DNA of 64,000 nt from G963675935 sp963803125 (GCA_963803125.1 CAWDLR010000003.1:2604001-2668000); one strand, 5' to 3'. Positions 1-8,980 are shown, numbered from the stretch's first letter. Translations and numbers: made by a program. The notes: generated by a model not told the origin, from the sequence alone.

Positions 1-737
1 GGGCCAAAGATGTGCCGTTCCGCCACGACGTGTGGACGTTGGACTTCAAGTTCAAACCGGTCCGCATGATCTGGGTCGATATTCCGCAGCCGAGCGGCTA
101 CATGCAGCGGAAGCGGATTTGGTACATGGTTTATTCGGTGACGAACACCGGAAACGTCATGCACCCGGTGGAGAACGATGACTTGCCGTACGAGACCTTT
201 GAGAAGAGGCAGATCGCCAAGGTGGAGATGGTTGACCGGCCGGTGCACTTCGACCCGGGATTTCTGCTGGAGGCCCACGTCCGCCGTCCCGACGCGAGCG
301 TCTTGAACAAGGTCTATCCCGACCGTGTGATACCGGTGGCGATGGGGCCGATTCGCCTGCGCGAAGACCCGAACCGCCATTTCCTTACTTCGGTCGAGAT
401 GTGCCGCGACATCAAGGTGGGCGAGACGCAATGGGGCATCGCCACCTGGGAAGACATCGACCCGAGGACCTTCCGGTTCTCCGTTTACGTGATCGGTCTG
501 ACGAACTCCTATCGCTGGGCCGACGAGGATGGCGGCTATAAGAAGGGGGATCCGATCGGCAAGGGGCGGAAGCTCCGCCGCAAGACGCTGAAGCTCAACT
601 TCTGGCGGCCGGGCGATCAATACTACGAGCACGAAGAGGAGATTCGTTACGGCGTCCCGCAAGAGCTCCTTCCCAAACAGCGCGACGGCAGCCCGAAGAT
701 CCCCGAAGGCCTTGACTACGATTGGGTTTACCGCTAG
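1..737 (+). CDS. Conserved hypothetical protein, 5' end cut off by window
   Basis: The reading frame is open from the first bases of the window to the TAG at 735-737. A GTG at 12 could be read as a start, but the codons before it are also open (A-K-D) and run smoothly into the conserved-looking PFRHDVW stretch, so the true start probably lies upstream. About 245 residues are visible. They are rich in aromatic and charged residues, with no transmembrane segment or recognisable catalytic motif. The protein may be an exported planctomycete protein whose signal peptide is outside the window, but that is inference. I do not recognise a function. Confidence 0.7.
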   Translation, partial: AKDVPFRHDVWTLDFKFKPVRMIWVDIPQPSGYMQRKRIWYMVYSVTNTGNVMHPVENDDLPYETFEKRQIAKVEMVDRPVHFDPGFLLEAHVRRPDASVLNKVYPDRVIPVAMGPIRLREDPNRHFLTSVEMCRDIKVGETQWGIATWEDIDPRTFRFSVYVIGLTNSYRWADEDGGYKKGDPIGKGRKLRRKTLKLNFWRPGDQYYEHEEEIRYGVPQELLPKQRDGSPKIPEGLDYDWVYR

Positions 738-939
738 AAAGAAAGGTTTGCCGCCGACTGCGCCTCAAGCGTCAGTGGGCGGCCAGTGGCGGTCTTTCGT
801 TGCGTTGCCGGGTTTTTTCCGATCCGGCCGGTGTGCCGCCGCGGTGTGTTGGTGTAACGTAAACCCGTAATCGACAGGCTGTTTTGCTTCTGCAAGTCCG
901 ATCGGCTCGCGGAGCGGTTTTGTGCGGAGAAGTGATGCT

Positions 940-1194
940 ATGGCACACAAAAAAGGACAAGGTTCGAGCCGAAACGGACGCGATTCCAACTCGCAGCGCC
1001 TGGGAGTGAAGCGATTCGGCGGCGAAGAAGTGCGGGCCGGAAACATCCTCGTCCGCCAGGTCGGCACCCGTTTTCACGCCGGCAAAGGCGTCGGCCAGGG
1101 GAGCGATTTTACGCTCTATGCCCTGATCGACGGATACGTCCATTTCGACCGTGGAGGCCGCCGGGTTCAGATTGTTGACGCCCGCCCGGCCTGA
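940..1194 (+). CDS. rpmA: 50S ribosomal protein L27
   Basis: The 84-residue product begins MAHKKGQGSSRNGRDSNSQR, the highly conserved basic N-terminal tail of L27 that reaches the peptidyl transferase centre. It continues with the GNILVRQ-GT-FH-G-nVG-G-D-TL-AL-dG-V-F beta-barrel signature. The length is normal for the family. I chose the ATG at 940 because it gives the canonical MAHKKG start; an in-frame extension to 922 has no family support. In many bacteria rpmA follows rplU and precedes obg, but neither neighbour is present here, so the gene stands alone between an unknown gene and a signalling gene. Confidence 0.97.
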   Translation: MAHKKGQGSSRNGRDSNSQRLGVKRFGGEEVRAGNILVRQVGTRFHAGKGVGQGSDFTLYALIDGYVHFDRGGRRVQIVDARPA

Positions 1195-1234
1195 TCGGGA
1201 CGTATCGCATCGCCGGAACGGGGTTGGCGGCGGC

Positions 1235-1370
1235 GTAAATATTCGCCCAACCCGTCAAATTCCTTGCCCAAGCTTACCAGCCTAACAATGGTCCTTGTTG
1301 TAACATCTTCCAGCTAAAGCGGTTGTGGCTAACTTGCCCAAATAGGCCAACGGGTTGGGCGAATATTTAC
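1235..1370. repeat. 136-bp MITE-like element with perfect 20-bp inverted ends
   Basis: GTAAATATTCGCCCAACCCG at 1235-1254 is exactly reverse-complemented at 1351-1370. The 96 bp between the arms contain no ORF. I see no clear target-site duplication. The element lies in the 427-bp gap between rpmA and the HD-GYP gene. Nothing else is recognisable in that gap apart from an open frame running into the regulator gene. Confidence 0.6.
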
Positions 1371-1621
1371 TCCGGCCTGCCTCGTCGGCCAGCTTCTTCT
1401 ACCGCTGGTCCGCTTGTGCCTTCTCCTCCCGGAAGCTCGCCGGGACCTTGAACCCTGGACCTTTCTTCTTAACGCTGGTCCACTCGCGAGTTCTTCTCCC
1501 CCGCAATCCCCCCAGAGAGAGGCAGAGACAATTCCGTCCTTTGAGAAACCAGTGGGGCGATCGCGCAGTAGGCTTTCTTGTAGAAAGTTGTGCTCATTCG
1601 ACGCGAGAGAGGGCTGGTGCC

Positions 1622-2677
1622 GTGAAAATCCTGATTGTCGATGACGACCCGCTGCTCCTGCAAGTCTTGGAGCATGCAATTGTTGGTCTTGGCCACGAAG
1701 CGGCAACCGCCGGCAGCGGTCCGGAAGCGCTGCGGCTGATGCGGGACGGCTCGTACCGCATGGTGATTTGCGACTGGGAGATGCCCGGCATGGATGGCCC
1801 CGAATTGTGCCGCCGCATCCGTCAACGCTATTGCAGCAAGTACGTCTACATTATCATGCTCTCGGTGCGCTGCGGCACCCAGAACGTGGTCGAGGGCCTG
1901 GGCGCCGGCGCCGACGAGTTCATCAGCAAGCCGTTCGACCCGCAGGAGCTCAGCGTTCGCATCCGCACCGGCGAGCGGATCCTGGCCCTGGAGAGCCGCG
2001 ACGTCACCATTTTCAGCTTGGCGCAACTGGCCGAGTCGCGCGACCAGGAGACCGGCGCGCACGTCGATCGGCTGCGAGAGTATTGCCGCCTGCTGGCCGA
2101 GCACTTGGCGCGGCAGGAGAAGTACAGCGACGTGATCGACGGCGATTTCGTCGAGCTGCTCTACATGACCAGCCCCTTGCACGACATCGGCAAGGTAAGC
2201 GTTCCCGATGAGATCTTGCTGAAGGCCGGCCCGCTGACCGAAGCGGAGTTCGAGATCATGAAACAGCACTCCGTGGCGGGAGCCATGACCTTGCAGTCGG
2301 CGATCTATGCCTATCCTGACGCGAAGTATCTCTACATGGCTCGCGACATCGCCCACAGCCACCACGAGCGCTACGACGGCACCGGCTACCCGGACGGTCT
2401 GGCGGGCGAGGCGATTCCGCTGTGCGGCCGGATCGTCGCCCTGGCCGACGTCTACGATGCGCTGACGACCAAGCACGTCTACAAGCCGGCCTTCAGCCAT
2501 GCCAAGGCGCACAAGATCATCTGCGAGGGGATCGGGACTCAATTCGACCCGGACGTTGGTCAGGCATACATCGCCAACGAGGATCGCTTCGTCGAGATTC
2601 ACAACCGCTTCGCCGTCCGCGAGGCAAGAGAAGCCCGCACATTGCGGCCGCTGGCCGACATGACGCTGAGCGGCTGA
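1622..2677 (+). CDS. Response regulator with HD-GYP phosphodiesterase domain
   Basis: This is a two-component output protein of 351 residues. The N-terminal receiver domain (about 1-120) has the acidic cluster DDD at 7-9, the phospho-acceptor D51 (ICDWEMPG) and K103 (ISKPF). The HD-GYP domain follows, with H187-D188 (PLHDIGK) and HHERYDGTGYP around 247-257. These motifs match an active cyclic-di-GMP phosphodiesterase, so phosphorylation probably controls c-di-GMP breakdown. The GTG at 1622 is chosen because a purine-rich GAGAGAGG site precedes it and the receiver starts immediately. The same frame stays open upstream to 1355 but encodes nothing domain-like. No partner histidine kinase is adjacent. 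Confidence 0.92.
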   Translation: MKILIVDDDPLLLQVLEHAIVGLGHEAATAGSGPEALRLMRDGSYRMVICDWEMPGMDGPELCRRIRQRYCSKYVYIIMLSVRCGTQNVVEGLGAGADEFISKPFDPQELSVRIRTGERILALESRDVTIFSLAQLAESRDQETGAHVDRLREYCRLLAEHLARQEKYSDVIDGDFVELLYMTSPLHDIGKVSVPDEILLKAGPLTEAEFEIMKQHSVAGAMTLQSAIYAYPDAKYLYMARDIAHSHHERYDGTGYPDGLAGEAIPLCGRIVALADVYDALTTKHVYKPAFSHAKAHKIICEGIGTQFDPDVGQAYIANEDRFVEIHNRFAVREAREARTLRPLADMTLSG

Positions 2678-2684
2678 CCAGCCG

Positions 2685-3812
2685 TCATTTCGGCTTCGCC
2701 AAGCACTCCAGCGGGATCAGCTTGCGGACCGGGGCCACCAGCGTCCTGATTTGGGCCGCGACTTGGCGATACGCCTGGCGGCTTGCGCCGCTGTCGCCCG
2801 GGGATTGTTTTAGGGCTTCCCCCAAGAGATTCTGTTCGGCGTTGCTGTAATCCAGAACAGTGAGGGCGAGCAGGATTTGGTCGGTTGACTGGGCGGCCTC
2901 CTCGGCCCAGGCGATGCCTTTCGGCGGCGGAGGGATCGCACTGCGACGCGACTTGATCACTTCGCTCTGCTTGGAATACTGCTCCGTCTTGGCCCCTTTC
3001 TCCAGCAGCCCGACCAGTTCATCGCAGCCATCGAGGAATGCCGACAACTTTCCAGCAAACGCGATCTCCTCGGGCGACGGCTTGTAAGCCTGCGGCTTCG
3101 GCGCGGGCGGCGGCACGAGAGCGACCGGCGGCGAGGCGGCAACGGGTTGCGCGACGGGCGTGGGGGGCGGCGCGGAAGTGTTCCGCCCAATCATCCAAAT
3201 CGCCACGGCCACGATCGGAACGATGACGACAATGGCCGCGGCGCCGGCAATGATCGGCCAGAGTCGCGTGGACGAGCCCGGCGAGGGAACGTCGTCATCG
3301 TCGCGTACCTGCCTCGCCGGGGGCTTCGCGACTTTCGCGCCGACGTACGAGCCGCAATGTTTGCACTTGACCGCCACCGCGAGAATCTGCTCGCCGCAGT
3401 AGGGGCAGGCCTTGGTCGTCGGCGACGTGGCGGTGGCCTCGTCGGCGTCGTCGCCCAAGTCGAGATCGTCCAGGCCGCGAGGCAGATCCTCATCGTCGGC
3501 GCTGAGAATGTCCTCGATGCGGGCGTCGAGATTTTTTCCAACGGCCTTCGTCTCCGTACTCTGCTTCGCCGGGGCTTTCTCTGCCGAGACTCGTTTCTCC
3601 GCAGCGGGCGGCGGGGCAGATCTCTGTGGAGCGGCAGCCGCTTTGGGTGGAAGCGGGGCGGGTTCGGCCATCGGAATGATGCTCTCGACGGTCACTCCGT
3701 GCTTGTCGGCGATTTGCAGGGCCGCTTCGCGGCTGTCGGCGGAGATTACGACCGACGCCCGTTGGCCTGTTGCCCGCACAACCCCCTTGCACGAGAATTT
3801 CTGCTTGGCCAT
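2685..3812 (-). CDS. Zinc-ribbon, single-span membrane protein of unknown function
   Basis: The product has 375 residues. The N-terminal 60 residues (MAKQKFSCKGVVRATGQ..., then a repeat-like unit ending in HGVTVESI) look like a small compact domain. A proline/alanine-rich linker follows, then an acidic stretch, a zinc ribbon (CPYCGEQIL ... CKHCGSYVG), one transmembrane helix (about IIAGAAAIVVIVPIVAVAIW), another proline-rich linker and a C-terminal, probably extracytoplasmic, helical domain. The start at 3812 follows a GGGGA ribosome site; a longer frame upstream only reads through a palindromic repeat. I do not recognise a specific function. The gene converges with the HD-GYP gene, 7 bp away. 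Confidence 0.8.
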   Translation of the reverse strand: MAKQKFSCKGVVRATGQRASVVISADSREAALQIADKHGVTVESIIPMAEPAPLPPKAAAAPQRSAPPPAAEKRVSAEKAPAKQSTETKAVGKNLDARIEDILSADDEDLPRGLDDLDLGDDADEATATSPTTKACPYCGEQILAVAVKCKHCGSYVGAKVAKPPARQVRDDDDVPSPGSSTRLWPIIAGAAAIVVIVPIVAVAIWMIGRNTSAPPPTPVAQPVAASPPVALVPPPAPKPQAYKPSPEEIAFAGKLSAFLDGCDELVGLLEKGAKTEQYSKQSEVIKSRRSAIPPPPKGIAWAEEAAQSTDQILLALTVLDYSNAEQNLLGEALKQSPGDSGASRQAYRQVAAQIRTLVAPVRKLIPLECLAKPK

Positions 3813-3871
3813 GACGTTCCCCAACGCTTGAAAAGACAAGGCAGTTCGGGAAAAAGTACCCATTTCCGCGA

Positions 3872-3939
3872 GGTGGGGCAGACATTCCTGTCTGCCCAGG
3901 CGCCGCACAGGCGGGGCAGACAGGAATGTCTGCCCCACC
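3872..3939. repeat. Palindromic element, family P1 (GGGGCAGACATTCCTGTCTGCC type)
   Basis: Two perfect 25-bp arms (3872-3896 and 3915-3939) are separated by 18 bp. Each arm also contains the inner palindrome GCAGACATTCCTGTCTGC. Related copies occur at 12848 (one arm, inside nrdJ), 15358-15441 (inside a MITE-like element) and 19432-19501 (inside a glycosyltransferase gene). This copy lies upstream of the zinc-ribbon gene. Confidence 0.85.
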
Positions 3940-4094
3940 AATCACTCGGTTGCCCCCTTTTCCACTATCGGAAGACTGCGGGACCGGTGCTCCCCCCTCC
4001 CCAGTCGATTCTACCACGCCGCCCCCTGCCGCGAAAAGCACAGGTTTGCTAAAATAGCCGTTATTGCAGCGGGCAATTCTTCGACAGAGGCGTT

Positions 4095-4165
4095 GTAGGA
4101 GGCGGCTCCTGTCGCCGATTCGGCGGCGTTGGCGACCCGGTCGGCGACGGGAGTCGCCTCCCACA
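4095..4165. repeat. Palindromic element, family P4 (GTAGGAGGCGACTCCTGTCGCC type)
   Basis: The element starts GTAGGAGGCGGCTCCTGTCG and ends with the near-complement GGAGTCGCCTCCCAC. A second copy is at 18987-19062, and a related pair of arms flanks an insertion in the ArnT-like gene at 27605-27757. It sits directly before folD, between a TAAAAT-containing stretch at about 4050 and the start codon. Confidence 0.75.
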
Positions 4166-4183
4166 GTAATAGGAACAACATCA

Positions 4184-5051
4184 ATGACGGCTGCGATACT
4201 CAATGGGAAGGCGCTTTCCGAGCAAATTCGGGCGGAAATCGCGGGGGAAGTCGCCCTGTTCGTGGCGAAAACCGGCGTGATGCCCTGCCTGGCGGCCGTG
4301 CTGGTGGGCGAAGACCCCGGCAGCCAGGTCTACGTCCGCAACAAGCAGAAGGCGTGCGAAAAGGCGGGCATCGCCAGCCAATTGCATCGCCCGCCCGCGG
4401 AAACGACCACCGAGGAGCTGCTGGCCCTGATCGACCGGCTGAACCGCGACCCGGCGGTCCACGGCATTTTGGTGCAGTCGCCCCCGCCGAAACAAATCGA
4501 CGAGCGGCGAGTCCTCTCAGCCATCAACCCGCTGAAGGACGTTCGACGCCTTCCATCCCGAGAACGTCGGCCTGATCGTTCAGGGCCAGCCGCGGTTTCT
4601 TCCCTGCACGCCCCACGGAGTTCAACAACTGCTGTTGCGCAACGGCATCCCGATCGCCGGCGCCAACGTGGTGGTGGTGGGCCGTAGCGACATCGTGGGC
4701 AAGCCGATGGCGATCCTGCTGATGCAGAAGGGTCCCGGCGGCGACGCCACGGTGACGGTTTGCCACAGCCGCACCCGCGATCTCCCCGCCGTCACCCGGC
4801 GGGCCGACATTCTGATTGTGGCGATCGGCCGCCCGCGTTTTGTCACCGCCGACATGGTCAAGCCCGGCGCGGTAGTGATCGACGTGGGGATGAATCGTTT
4901 GGCCAGCGGCCTGGCGGGGGACGTCGATTTCGAGGCGGTCAAGGAGGTGGCCGGGCAGATCACGCCCGTCCCCGGCGGCGTCGGCCTGCTAACGGTGACG
5001 ATGCTGCTGCACAACACGCTCGTGGCGGCACGCTTGCAGCAAGAGGCCTAG
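4184..5051 (+). pseudogene. folD: Methylene-tetrahydrofolate dehydrogenase/cyclohydrolase, frameshifted
   Basis: FolD interconverts methylene-, methenyl- and formyl-tetrahydrofolate. The N-terminal part (MTAAILNGKALSEQIRAEI, then VLVGEDPGSQVYVRNKQKAC with the catalytic-type Lys, and GILVQSPPPKQID) is normal up to about 4540. There the frame is lost: GACGTTCGACGCC reads D-V-R-R, whereas dropping one T at 4542/4543 restores D-V-D-A-F-H-P-E-N-V-G, the expected family sequence. The rest (GRSDIVGKPMA, VTVCHSRT, PGAVVIDVGMNR, TPVPGGVGLLTV) is intact to the TAG at 5049. The total length fits a normal FolD of about 288 residues. A single extra base is therefore the only defect, either real or a sequence error. 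Confidence 0.9.
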
Positions 5052-5076
5052 AACCTGTCTGACAACCGGCGAACTC

Positions 5077-5218
5077 GTAGGTTATGCTTCAGCATAACAC
5101 CCCTTTTTCGTTATGCTTCAGCATAACACCCGCTTCTTGTTATGTTTCAGCATAACACCCGCTTCTTGTTATGTTTCAGCATAACACCCGCTTCTTGTTA
5201 TGCTGAAGCATAACCTAC
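5077..5218. repeat. Array of five GTTATGCTTCAGCATAAC palindromes, 29-bp period
   Basis: Five 18-bp palindromes start at 5081, 5110, 5139, 5168 and 5197, separated by about 11 bp of near-identical sequence (CACCCGCTTCTT type). The outermost units extend as GTAGG... and ...CCTAC, so the whole array is itself an inverted repeat. A two-unit version is at 39236-39292. It lies between the convergent ends of folD and the DUF1080 gene, where it could also act in transcript termination. Confidence 0.85.
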
Positions 5219-5236
5219 TGATTGTGAAGCGGCTTC

Positions 5237-5962
5237 TTAACGACCCTTGGCCGCGGGGAGTTGCTTCAACCGGATGTTGCGGAATTGCACTTTCATCGGG
5301 TCGCCGGCGTGGATTTGCAGGGCGAGGATGCCTTCCAGTTTGCGGTTCTTCGTGTCGTTGTCGGTCACGTCGATCATCAGCCGGCCATTGATCTTCTGCA
5401 CCAGATGGTTCCCACGAGCGATGATCTGGTACTCGTTCCACTGGCGGCTCTTAATGACTTTCGCCAGTTCGTCGGCGTCGCCGAACTGCTCGACCAGCTT
5501 CGGGCGGTGGTCTTTGCCAACAACCGTCTTCTGGCCGCGGGTGGCGAGGATGCCGCGCCCGCGTTCGTCGTAGAGGATGCCGGTGTACTGGTTCTGGCCG
5601 TCCATGTCGGCCTGGTATCCGCCGACGACCCAGCGGCCGGCCTTCTGCGGCTCTTCGCGGCTGCGGTATTGCACGCCGGAGTTGGCGAAGCCGGGATTGG
5701 GCATGCGGAATTCGAGTTTCAGCTCGAAATCGGCCGGCCGGCCGCCGCGCCAAATCAGAAACGTGTTGTTCTTGGCGGGATTGGCGGCGGTGGTCTGACC
5801 GGTGATCGCGCCGTCTTCCACCCGCCAGAACTTCGGGTCGCCGTCCCAGCCGTGCAGCGTTCGGCCGTCGAAGATCGGCTTAAAACCCTGCTCGCCCCCG
5901 GCGACGCCGCGAGCGATGAGCAGCAGAAACAACAGAGTCGATAGTCTTGTGACGTGTCGCAT
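5237..5962 (-). CDS. Exported DUF1080 (3-keto-disaccharide hydrolase-like) protein
   Basis: The 241-residue product has an N-terminal signal peptide (MRHVTRLSTLLFLLLIARGVAGG). One DUF1080 domain follows: FKPIFDGRTLHGWDGDPKFW, then VEDGAITGQT, FELKLEFR, NSGVQYRS, GGYQADMDGQNQYTGILYDE and a closing LQIHAGDPMKVQFRNIRLK strand. This concanavalin-like domain is very common in planctomycetes and is linked to carbohydrate processing in the periplasm or at the surface; the exact substrate cannot be read. The ATG at 5962 has a GGGAGAAG ribosome site. The length is typical for a single-domain member. Confidence 0.92.
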   Translation of the reverse strand: MRHVTRLSTLLFLLLIARGVAGGEQGFKPIFDGRTLHGWDGDPKFWRVEDGAITGQTTAANPAKNNTFLIWRGGRPADFELKLEFRMPNPGFANSGVQYRSREEPQKAGRWVVGGYQADMDGQNQYTGILYDERGRGILATRGQKTVVGKDHRPKLVEQFGDADELAKVIKSRQWNEYQIIARGNHLVQKINGRLMIDVTDNDTKNRKLEGILALQIHAGDPMKVQFRNIRLKQLPAAKGR

Positions 5963-6014
5963 GGTCTTCTCCCGATGGTTGTCTATTTGACAGGACGAAG
6001 TGGGCGTAAGGGCG

Positions 6015-6108
6015 AGGAAAAAGGGGAAACGGGGAAAAAGGGAAGCAACAGTCTTATCATTTCTTCTTCCCCTTTTCCCCCTTTCCCCTTTTCCCCCTTT
6101 TCCTTTTT
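6015..6108. repeat. Purine-rich/pyrimidine-rich imperfect inverted repeat
   Basis: About 35 bp of almost pure G/A (GAGGAAAAAGGGGAAACGGG and on) is followed, after about 12 bp, by about 45 bp of almost pure C/T (TTCTTCCCCTTTTCCCCC and on). The two halves can pair as a long hairpin. It lies between the end of the CcsA gene and the start of the DUF1080 gene. Similar G/A-rich text appears near 34180-34290. Confidence 0.55.
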
Positions 6109-6118
6109 ACACTAACGA

Positions 6119-8980
6119 TTACTCTTCGTTTCCTGCGATCGGGCTTTGCTGCCCGGCAGCGGGCGAGCAACGGCCGATGATCTCGAGCAGGTGGCGAGCG
6201 GCGGCAGCCACGAGGAAGAGCCATGTTGCCGCGATCGCGGTGCCCACGGCCCATGCCCCGCCGCTGCCGGAACCGTAGGAGTGCATCCCGCTCCCCCAGA
6301 CGAAATTGACGAAGTACCAAGTGCAGATGATGGCGGTGAATCCGAACACCGCCGCCACGGCCATGAGGAAATCGCCCGACCAGCTCAACGACCGTGCGCG
6401 GAGGATGAGTTGGCGAAGGTGCAGGATCAGGAGATAAACCAGCAGGGAGATGAGCGCCCAAACCTCCTTCGGATCCCAACTCCAGAAGCGTCCCCAGGAC
6501 TCGTCGGCCCACAAGGCGCCGAGGATCGTGCCCGCCGCCAGCAGCAGGACCGTGATCTTGATCGCGGTGTAAATGAACCCGGCCAGGATGCGGCACGCTT
6601 CCGGCGGGCGGCGGCGGACGTTGCCCCCGCCGCTGTAACGGCCGAAGAGATAGTAGCCTAAGGCAATGCAGCCCAATATGAGCGCGATGGCGGCCGAGGC
6701 GTAGCTGGCCATGATCGTCACCACGTGCACGGCCAACCACCAGTTGTCACGGAGGATCGGTGTTACCGCCCCGATGTTGCGGTGCATCACCGTCGCCGGC
6801 GCGTAGTACGCCAGCACGGCCGCCGCGAAGCTGACGATCGCCCCAGCCACCGCGAACAGCCGACGCTGAAGAACAAGGTCAGTGCGCGATGGCGGGTTTG
6901 GAGGGATGAGCACTTCAGAGCAATGAGGGATGGGCACTTCAGTGCCCATTGAGCCGCGATTTAGTGGGCACTGAAGTGCCCACCCCTCGACCGGCTTTGC
7001 GACGAGGCGCCCTCGCCAAAGCGGCGACAACGCGAACCACAAGCCGAGTAGGCCGGCGTAGAGGGCGACGAATTCGACCGTCTCGAACATCCCGGTCAGC
7101 GGCGCCAGGCCGGTGATGTAACCGCGAAGCCCCATGCCGACGATGCCGATCGCTTGGCCCGCCACCAGAACCGCCGCCCCCAGCCAGAACAGCCGCCGCT
7201 GCCAACCCCCGACCGCCAGCAGCAGACAGAGCGTCGCCGCCAGGCTGACCGCCCACGACCAGAAGAACGGATCGAGCCGGTTGTAGAAGACTTCGGCGGC
7301 AGTGGAACCCGTCGGCGGATAGGCCGTCGCCTCGATCAGCCCGCGGTCGCGATGCCGCAGCGGCAGTTTTCGCCGCAGCGGCTCGATCTTCTCGGCCAAC
7401 GCCCGAAGCGATTCGGCGAAGCGCTGCATCGCCGCCGCGAACTTCGCTGGCCGATCGCCCGCACCGCGATCGAGATATGCCGCCTTCGTTTCGGCAAACG
7501 CCCGGCGGACGTTTTTGAGCTCCGCCTGCGGACAGGTCTGCAACAGATCGTCGGGACCGTAGAGCAGGGCCTGAAAGCCGAGCCAGGGCGATGCATCGTC
7601 CTCGGGCGTGCGATTCTCCTCGAGCGCGCCGGGATCGAGGGCGGGCACGAGCCGCAAAATCTCGCCGCCGCCATAGAACGCCAGCCGCATTTCCGCCGCC
7701 TGATGTCGCAGATTGATCGCCAGCGCGGTGAGCGGCGCATTATCGGGCGCCGCCAGCCGTGACGCCAGCCGATCCGCCGCCCGGGAGAAATCCGCCACCG
7801 CCGGCTCGACCTTCTCGCGCGAGACATCATCTTCGTGCAGGCCGGCGAGAATTTTCTGCCAAGCATCGACGACCTGCGCAGCGGATTTAGCGGTCTTGGC
7901 GTCGCCGCTAATGCGCTTGACGACCTCCGGATCGTCGACGAGCCTCCTCAAGGCGTCGGCGGCCATCCGCGCCCGGCGGCTGGGCCACCAGAGCAGGTTC
8001 TGCGGCGACTTCGGATCGAGCGTCAGCTTTCGGTACTCGCTCAGGGCGTCGAGCAAGCGGCCGAAGGCCTTCTCGGCGCTGCTGAGTTGGAGTGCCTTGC
8101 CTTCTCCCGCTCGTCGGTGCAACTCCTGCAAACGCCGCGAGAGGGCCTCGCCGCCCTCCAGTTCCGCCAGCGAAGCGCCGCGCAAGCGGCGGCCGTTGTC
8201 ATCGCAAAGCGGCAAGTCGAGGTATTTCCGCAACTCCTCGTCGGCGGGCAAGAAGGGGACGTGTTCCCATTTCCCGGGTTCGACGAGCCAGGAGAAGAGC
8301 AACTCGGCGGCCTCGAACTTCCGCACATCGTCGGCTTGCGTCTCCGACATGTGCAGCAGCGGGTTCGCCCGGCCGCAAATCGCCGCGACCGTCTGCCGGG
8401 CGAAGGTGTCCAAAGGGGCGACGCGGCCGTCGCTGAGCACCGGCAAGTTCCGCCACGCGCTCCAATCGAGCGACGCCTCTTCCGCGCAAACGCGGCTGCC
8501 GAGAGAGAACAGGCCGATCGTCGCCAGGACAATTCCCAATTGCAGCGGTCTCGTTGGCAGGTCGTGCGAAACCGCAAGCGGTTCCGCAGTGGTTGCTGGC
8601 GGCGCGTGCGAAACCGCAAGCGGTTTGGCAGCGCGACACAGGTAATAGACCAGGCCGATGCCGATGACGATCAGCGCGCAGCCAAGGTACTTCAACCCTC
8701 TGCCCGGATCATAATTCAGGCTCAGCACCGATTGATAGACCTCGTCGCGGCTGTGATCGTTGCCGGCCAATTCGTCGAACTCCGCGTCGCCGGGCAGGCA
8801 CGGTTCCTGAAAACTCGCTTGGAAGAAGCGGTAGGTTCGGCCGCTCTTCGGGTCGGTGAAATCGACCGGCTTGTTGAGTTCAATCAGCACGTCCTCTCGC
8901 AGCTTCTTCTCGGCCTCTAGCGGTTTCGGCGGACTGCTGCGTTCGAGGAAATCGACCCGGCTCGAATAATACGACGGCAT
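6119..8980 (-). CDS. ccsA: Cytochrome c maturation protein: ResB C-terminus plus CcsA domain
   Basis: This is the downstream part of a ResB-CcsA (system II) haem delivery protein, 953 residues in this frame. It starts in the last third of ResB (PVDFTDPKSGRTYRFFQ, then a transmembrane helix), continues with a long soluble region and ends in the multi-span CcsA domain. The haem-binding WWD motif SWGRFWSWDPKEVWALI and a conserved NWWLAVHV histidine are present. Two palindromic elements are inserted in frame: the PLAVSH double repeat near residue 120-140 and a GGGCACTTCAGTGCCC element between transmembrane helices. The upstream frame (8880-9584) continues into this one if a single extra C near 8987 is removed, so the two are probably one gene. 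Confidence 0.85.
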   Translation of the reverse strand: MPSYYSSRVDFLERSSPPKPLEAEKKLREDVLIELNKPVDFTDPKSGRTYRFFQASFQEPCLPGDAEFDELAGNDHSRDEVYQSVLSLNYDPGRGLKYLGCALIVIGIGLVYYLCRAAKPLAVSHAPPATTAEPLAVSHDLPTRPLQLGIVLATIGLFSLGSRVCAEEASLDWSAWRNLPVLSDGRVAPLDTFARQTVAAICGRANPLLHMSETQADDVRKFEAAELLFSWLVEPGKWEHVPFLPADEELRKYLDLPLCDDNGRRLRGASLAELEGGEALSRRLQELHRRAGEGKALQLSSAEKAFGRLLDALSEYRKLTLDPKSPQNLLWWPSRRARMAADALRRLVDDPEVVKRISGDAKTAKSAAQVVDAWQKILAGLHEDDVSREKVEPAVADFSRAADRLASRLAAPDNAPLTALAINLRHQAAEMRLAFYGGGEILRLVPALDPGALEENRTPEDDASPWLGFQALLYGPDDLLQTCPQAELKNVRRAFAETKAAYLDRGAGDRPAKFAAAMQRFAESLRALAEKIEPLRRKLPLRHRDRGLIEATAYPPTGSTAAEVFYNRLDPFFWSWAVSLAATLCLLLAVGGWQRRLFWLGAAVLVAGQAIGIVGMGLRGYITGLAPLTGMFETVEFVALYAGLLGLWFALSPLWRGRLVAKPVEGWALQCPLNRGSMGTEVPIPHCSEVLIPPNPPSRTDLVLQRRLFAVAGAIVSFAAAVLAYYAPATVMHRNIGAVTPILRDNWWLAVHVVTIMASYASAAIALILGCIALGYYLFGRYSGGGNVRRRPPEACRILAGFIYTAIKITVLLLAAGTILGALWADESWGRFWSWDPKEVWALISLLVYLLILHLRQLILRARSLSWSGDFLMAVAAVFGFTAIICTWYFVNFVWGSGMHSYGSGSGGAWAVGTAIAATWLFLVAAAARHLLEIIGRCSPAAGQQSPIAGNEE
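6898..6985. repeat. Palindromic element (TGGGCACTTCAGTGCCCA type) inside ccsA
   Basis: TGGGCACTTCAGTGCCCAT near 6930-6949 is a palindrome. It is mirrored by TGGGCACTGAAGTGCCCA near 6965-6982, and a degenerate arm GAGCACTTCAGAG lies at 6908. In the protein it adds a low-complexity segment (MGTEVPIPHCSEVLIPP) between two membrane helices without breaking the frame. Confidence 0.75.
8565..8626. repeat. Double palindromic element (AAACCGCAAGCGGTTT type) inside ccsA
   Basis: TGCGAAACCGCAAGCGGTTT occurs at 8565-8583 (last base variant) and again at 8607-8626, spaced 42 bp (14 codons) apart. In the protein each copy reads PLAVSH. The same word occurs in frame in the ArnT-like gene at about 31089 (PLAVSQ) and as a remnant at the 3' end of the other ArnT-like gene at about 29060. 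Confidence 0.75.

Noticed and set aside
1355..1621. 89-codon extension upstream of the response regulator
   Set aside because: The residues show no domain and overlap an inverted repeat. The receiver domain begins precisely at the GTG at 1622 with a ribosome site.
3813..3941. N-terminal extension of the zinc-ribbon protein (VGQTFLSA...)
   Set aside because: It is a translation of a P1 palindrome. A good ribosome site precedes the internal ATG at 3812.
5077..5218. Possible CRISPR array (five regular repeats, 29-bp period)
   Set aside because: The sequences between units are about 11 bp and nearly identical, not unique spacers. Units are palindromes, no cas gene is near, and a two-unit version exists elsewhere.
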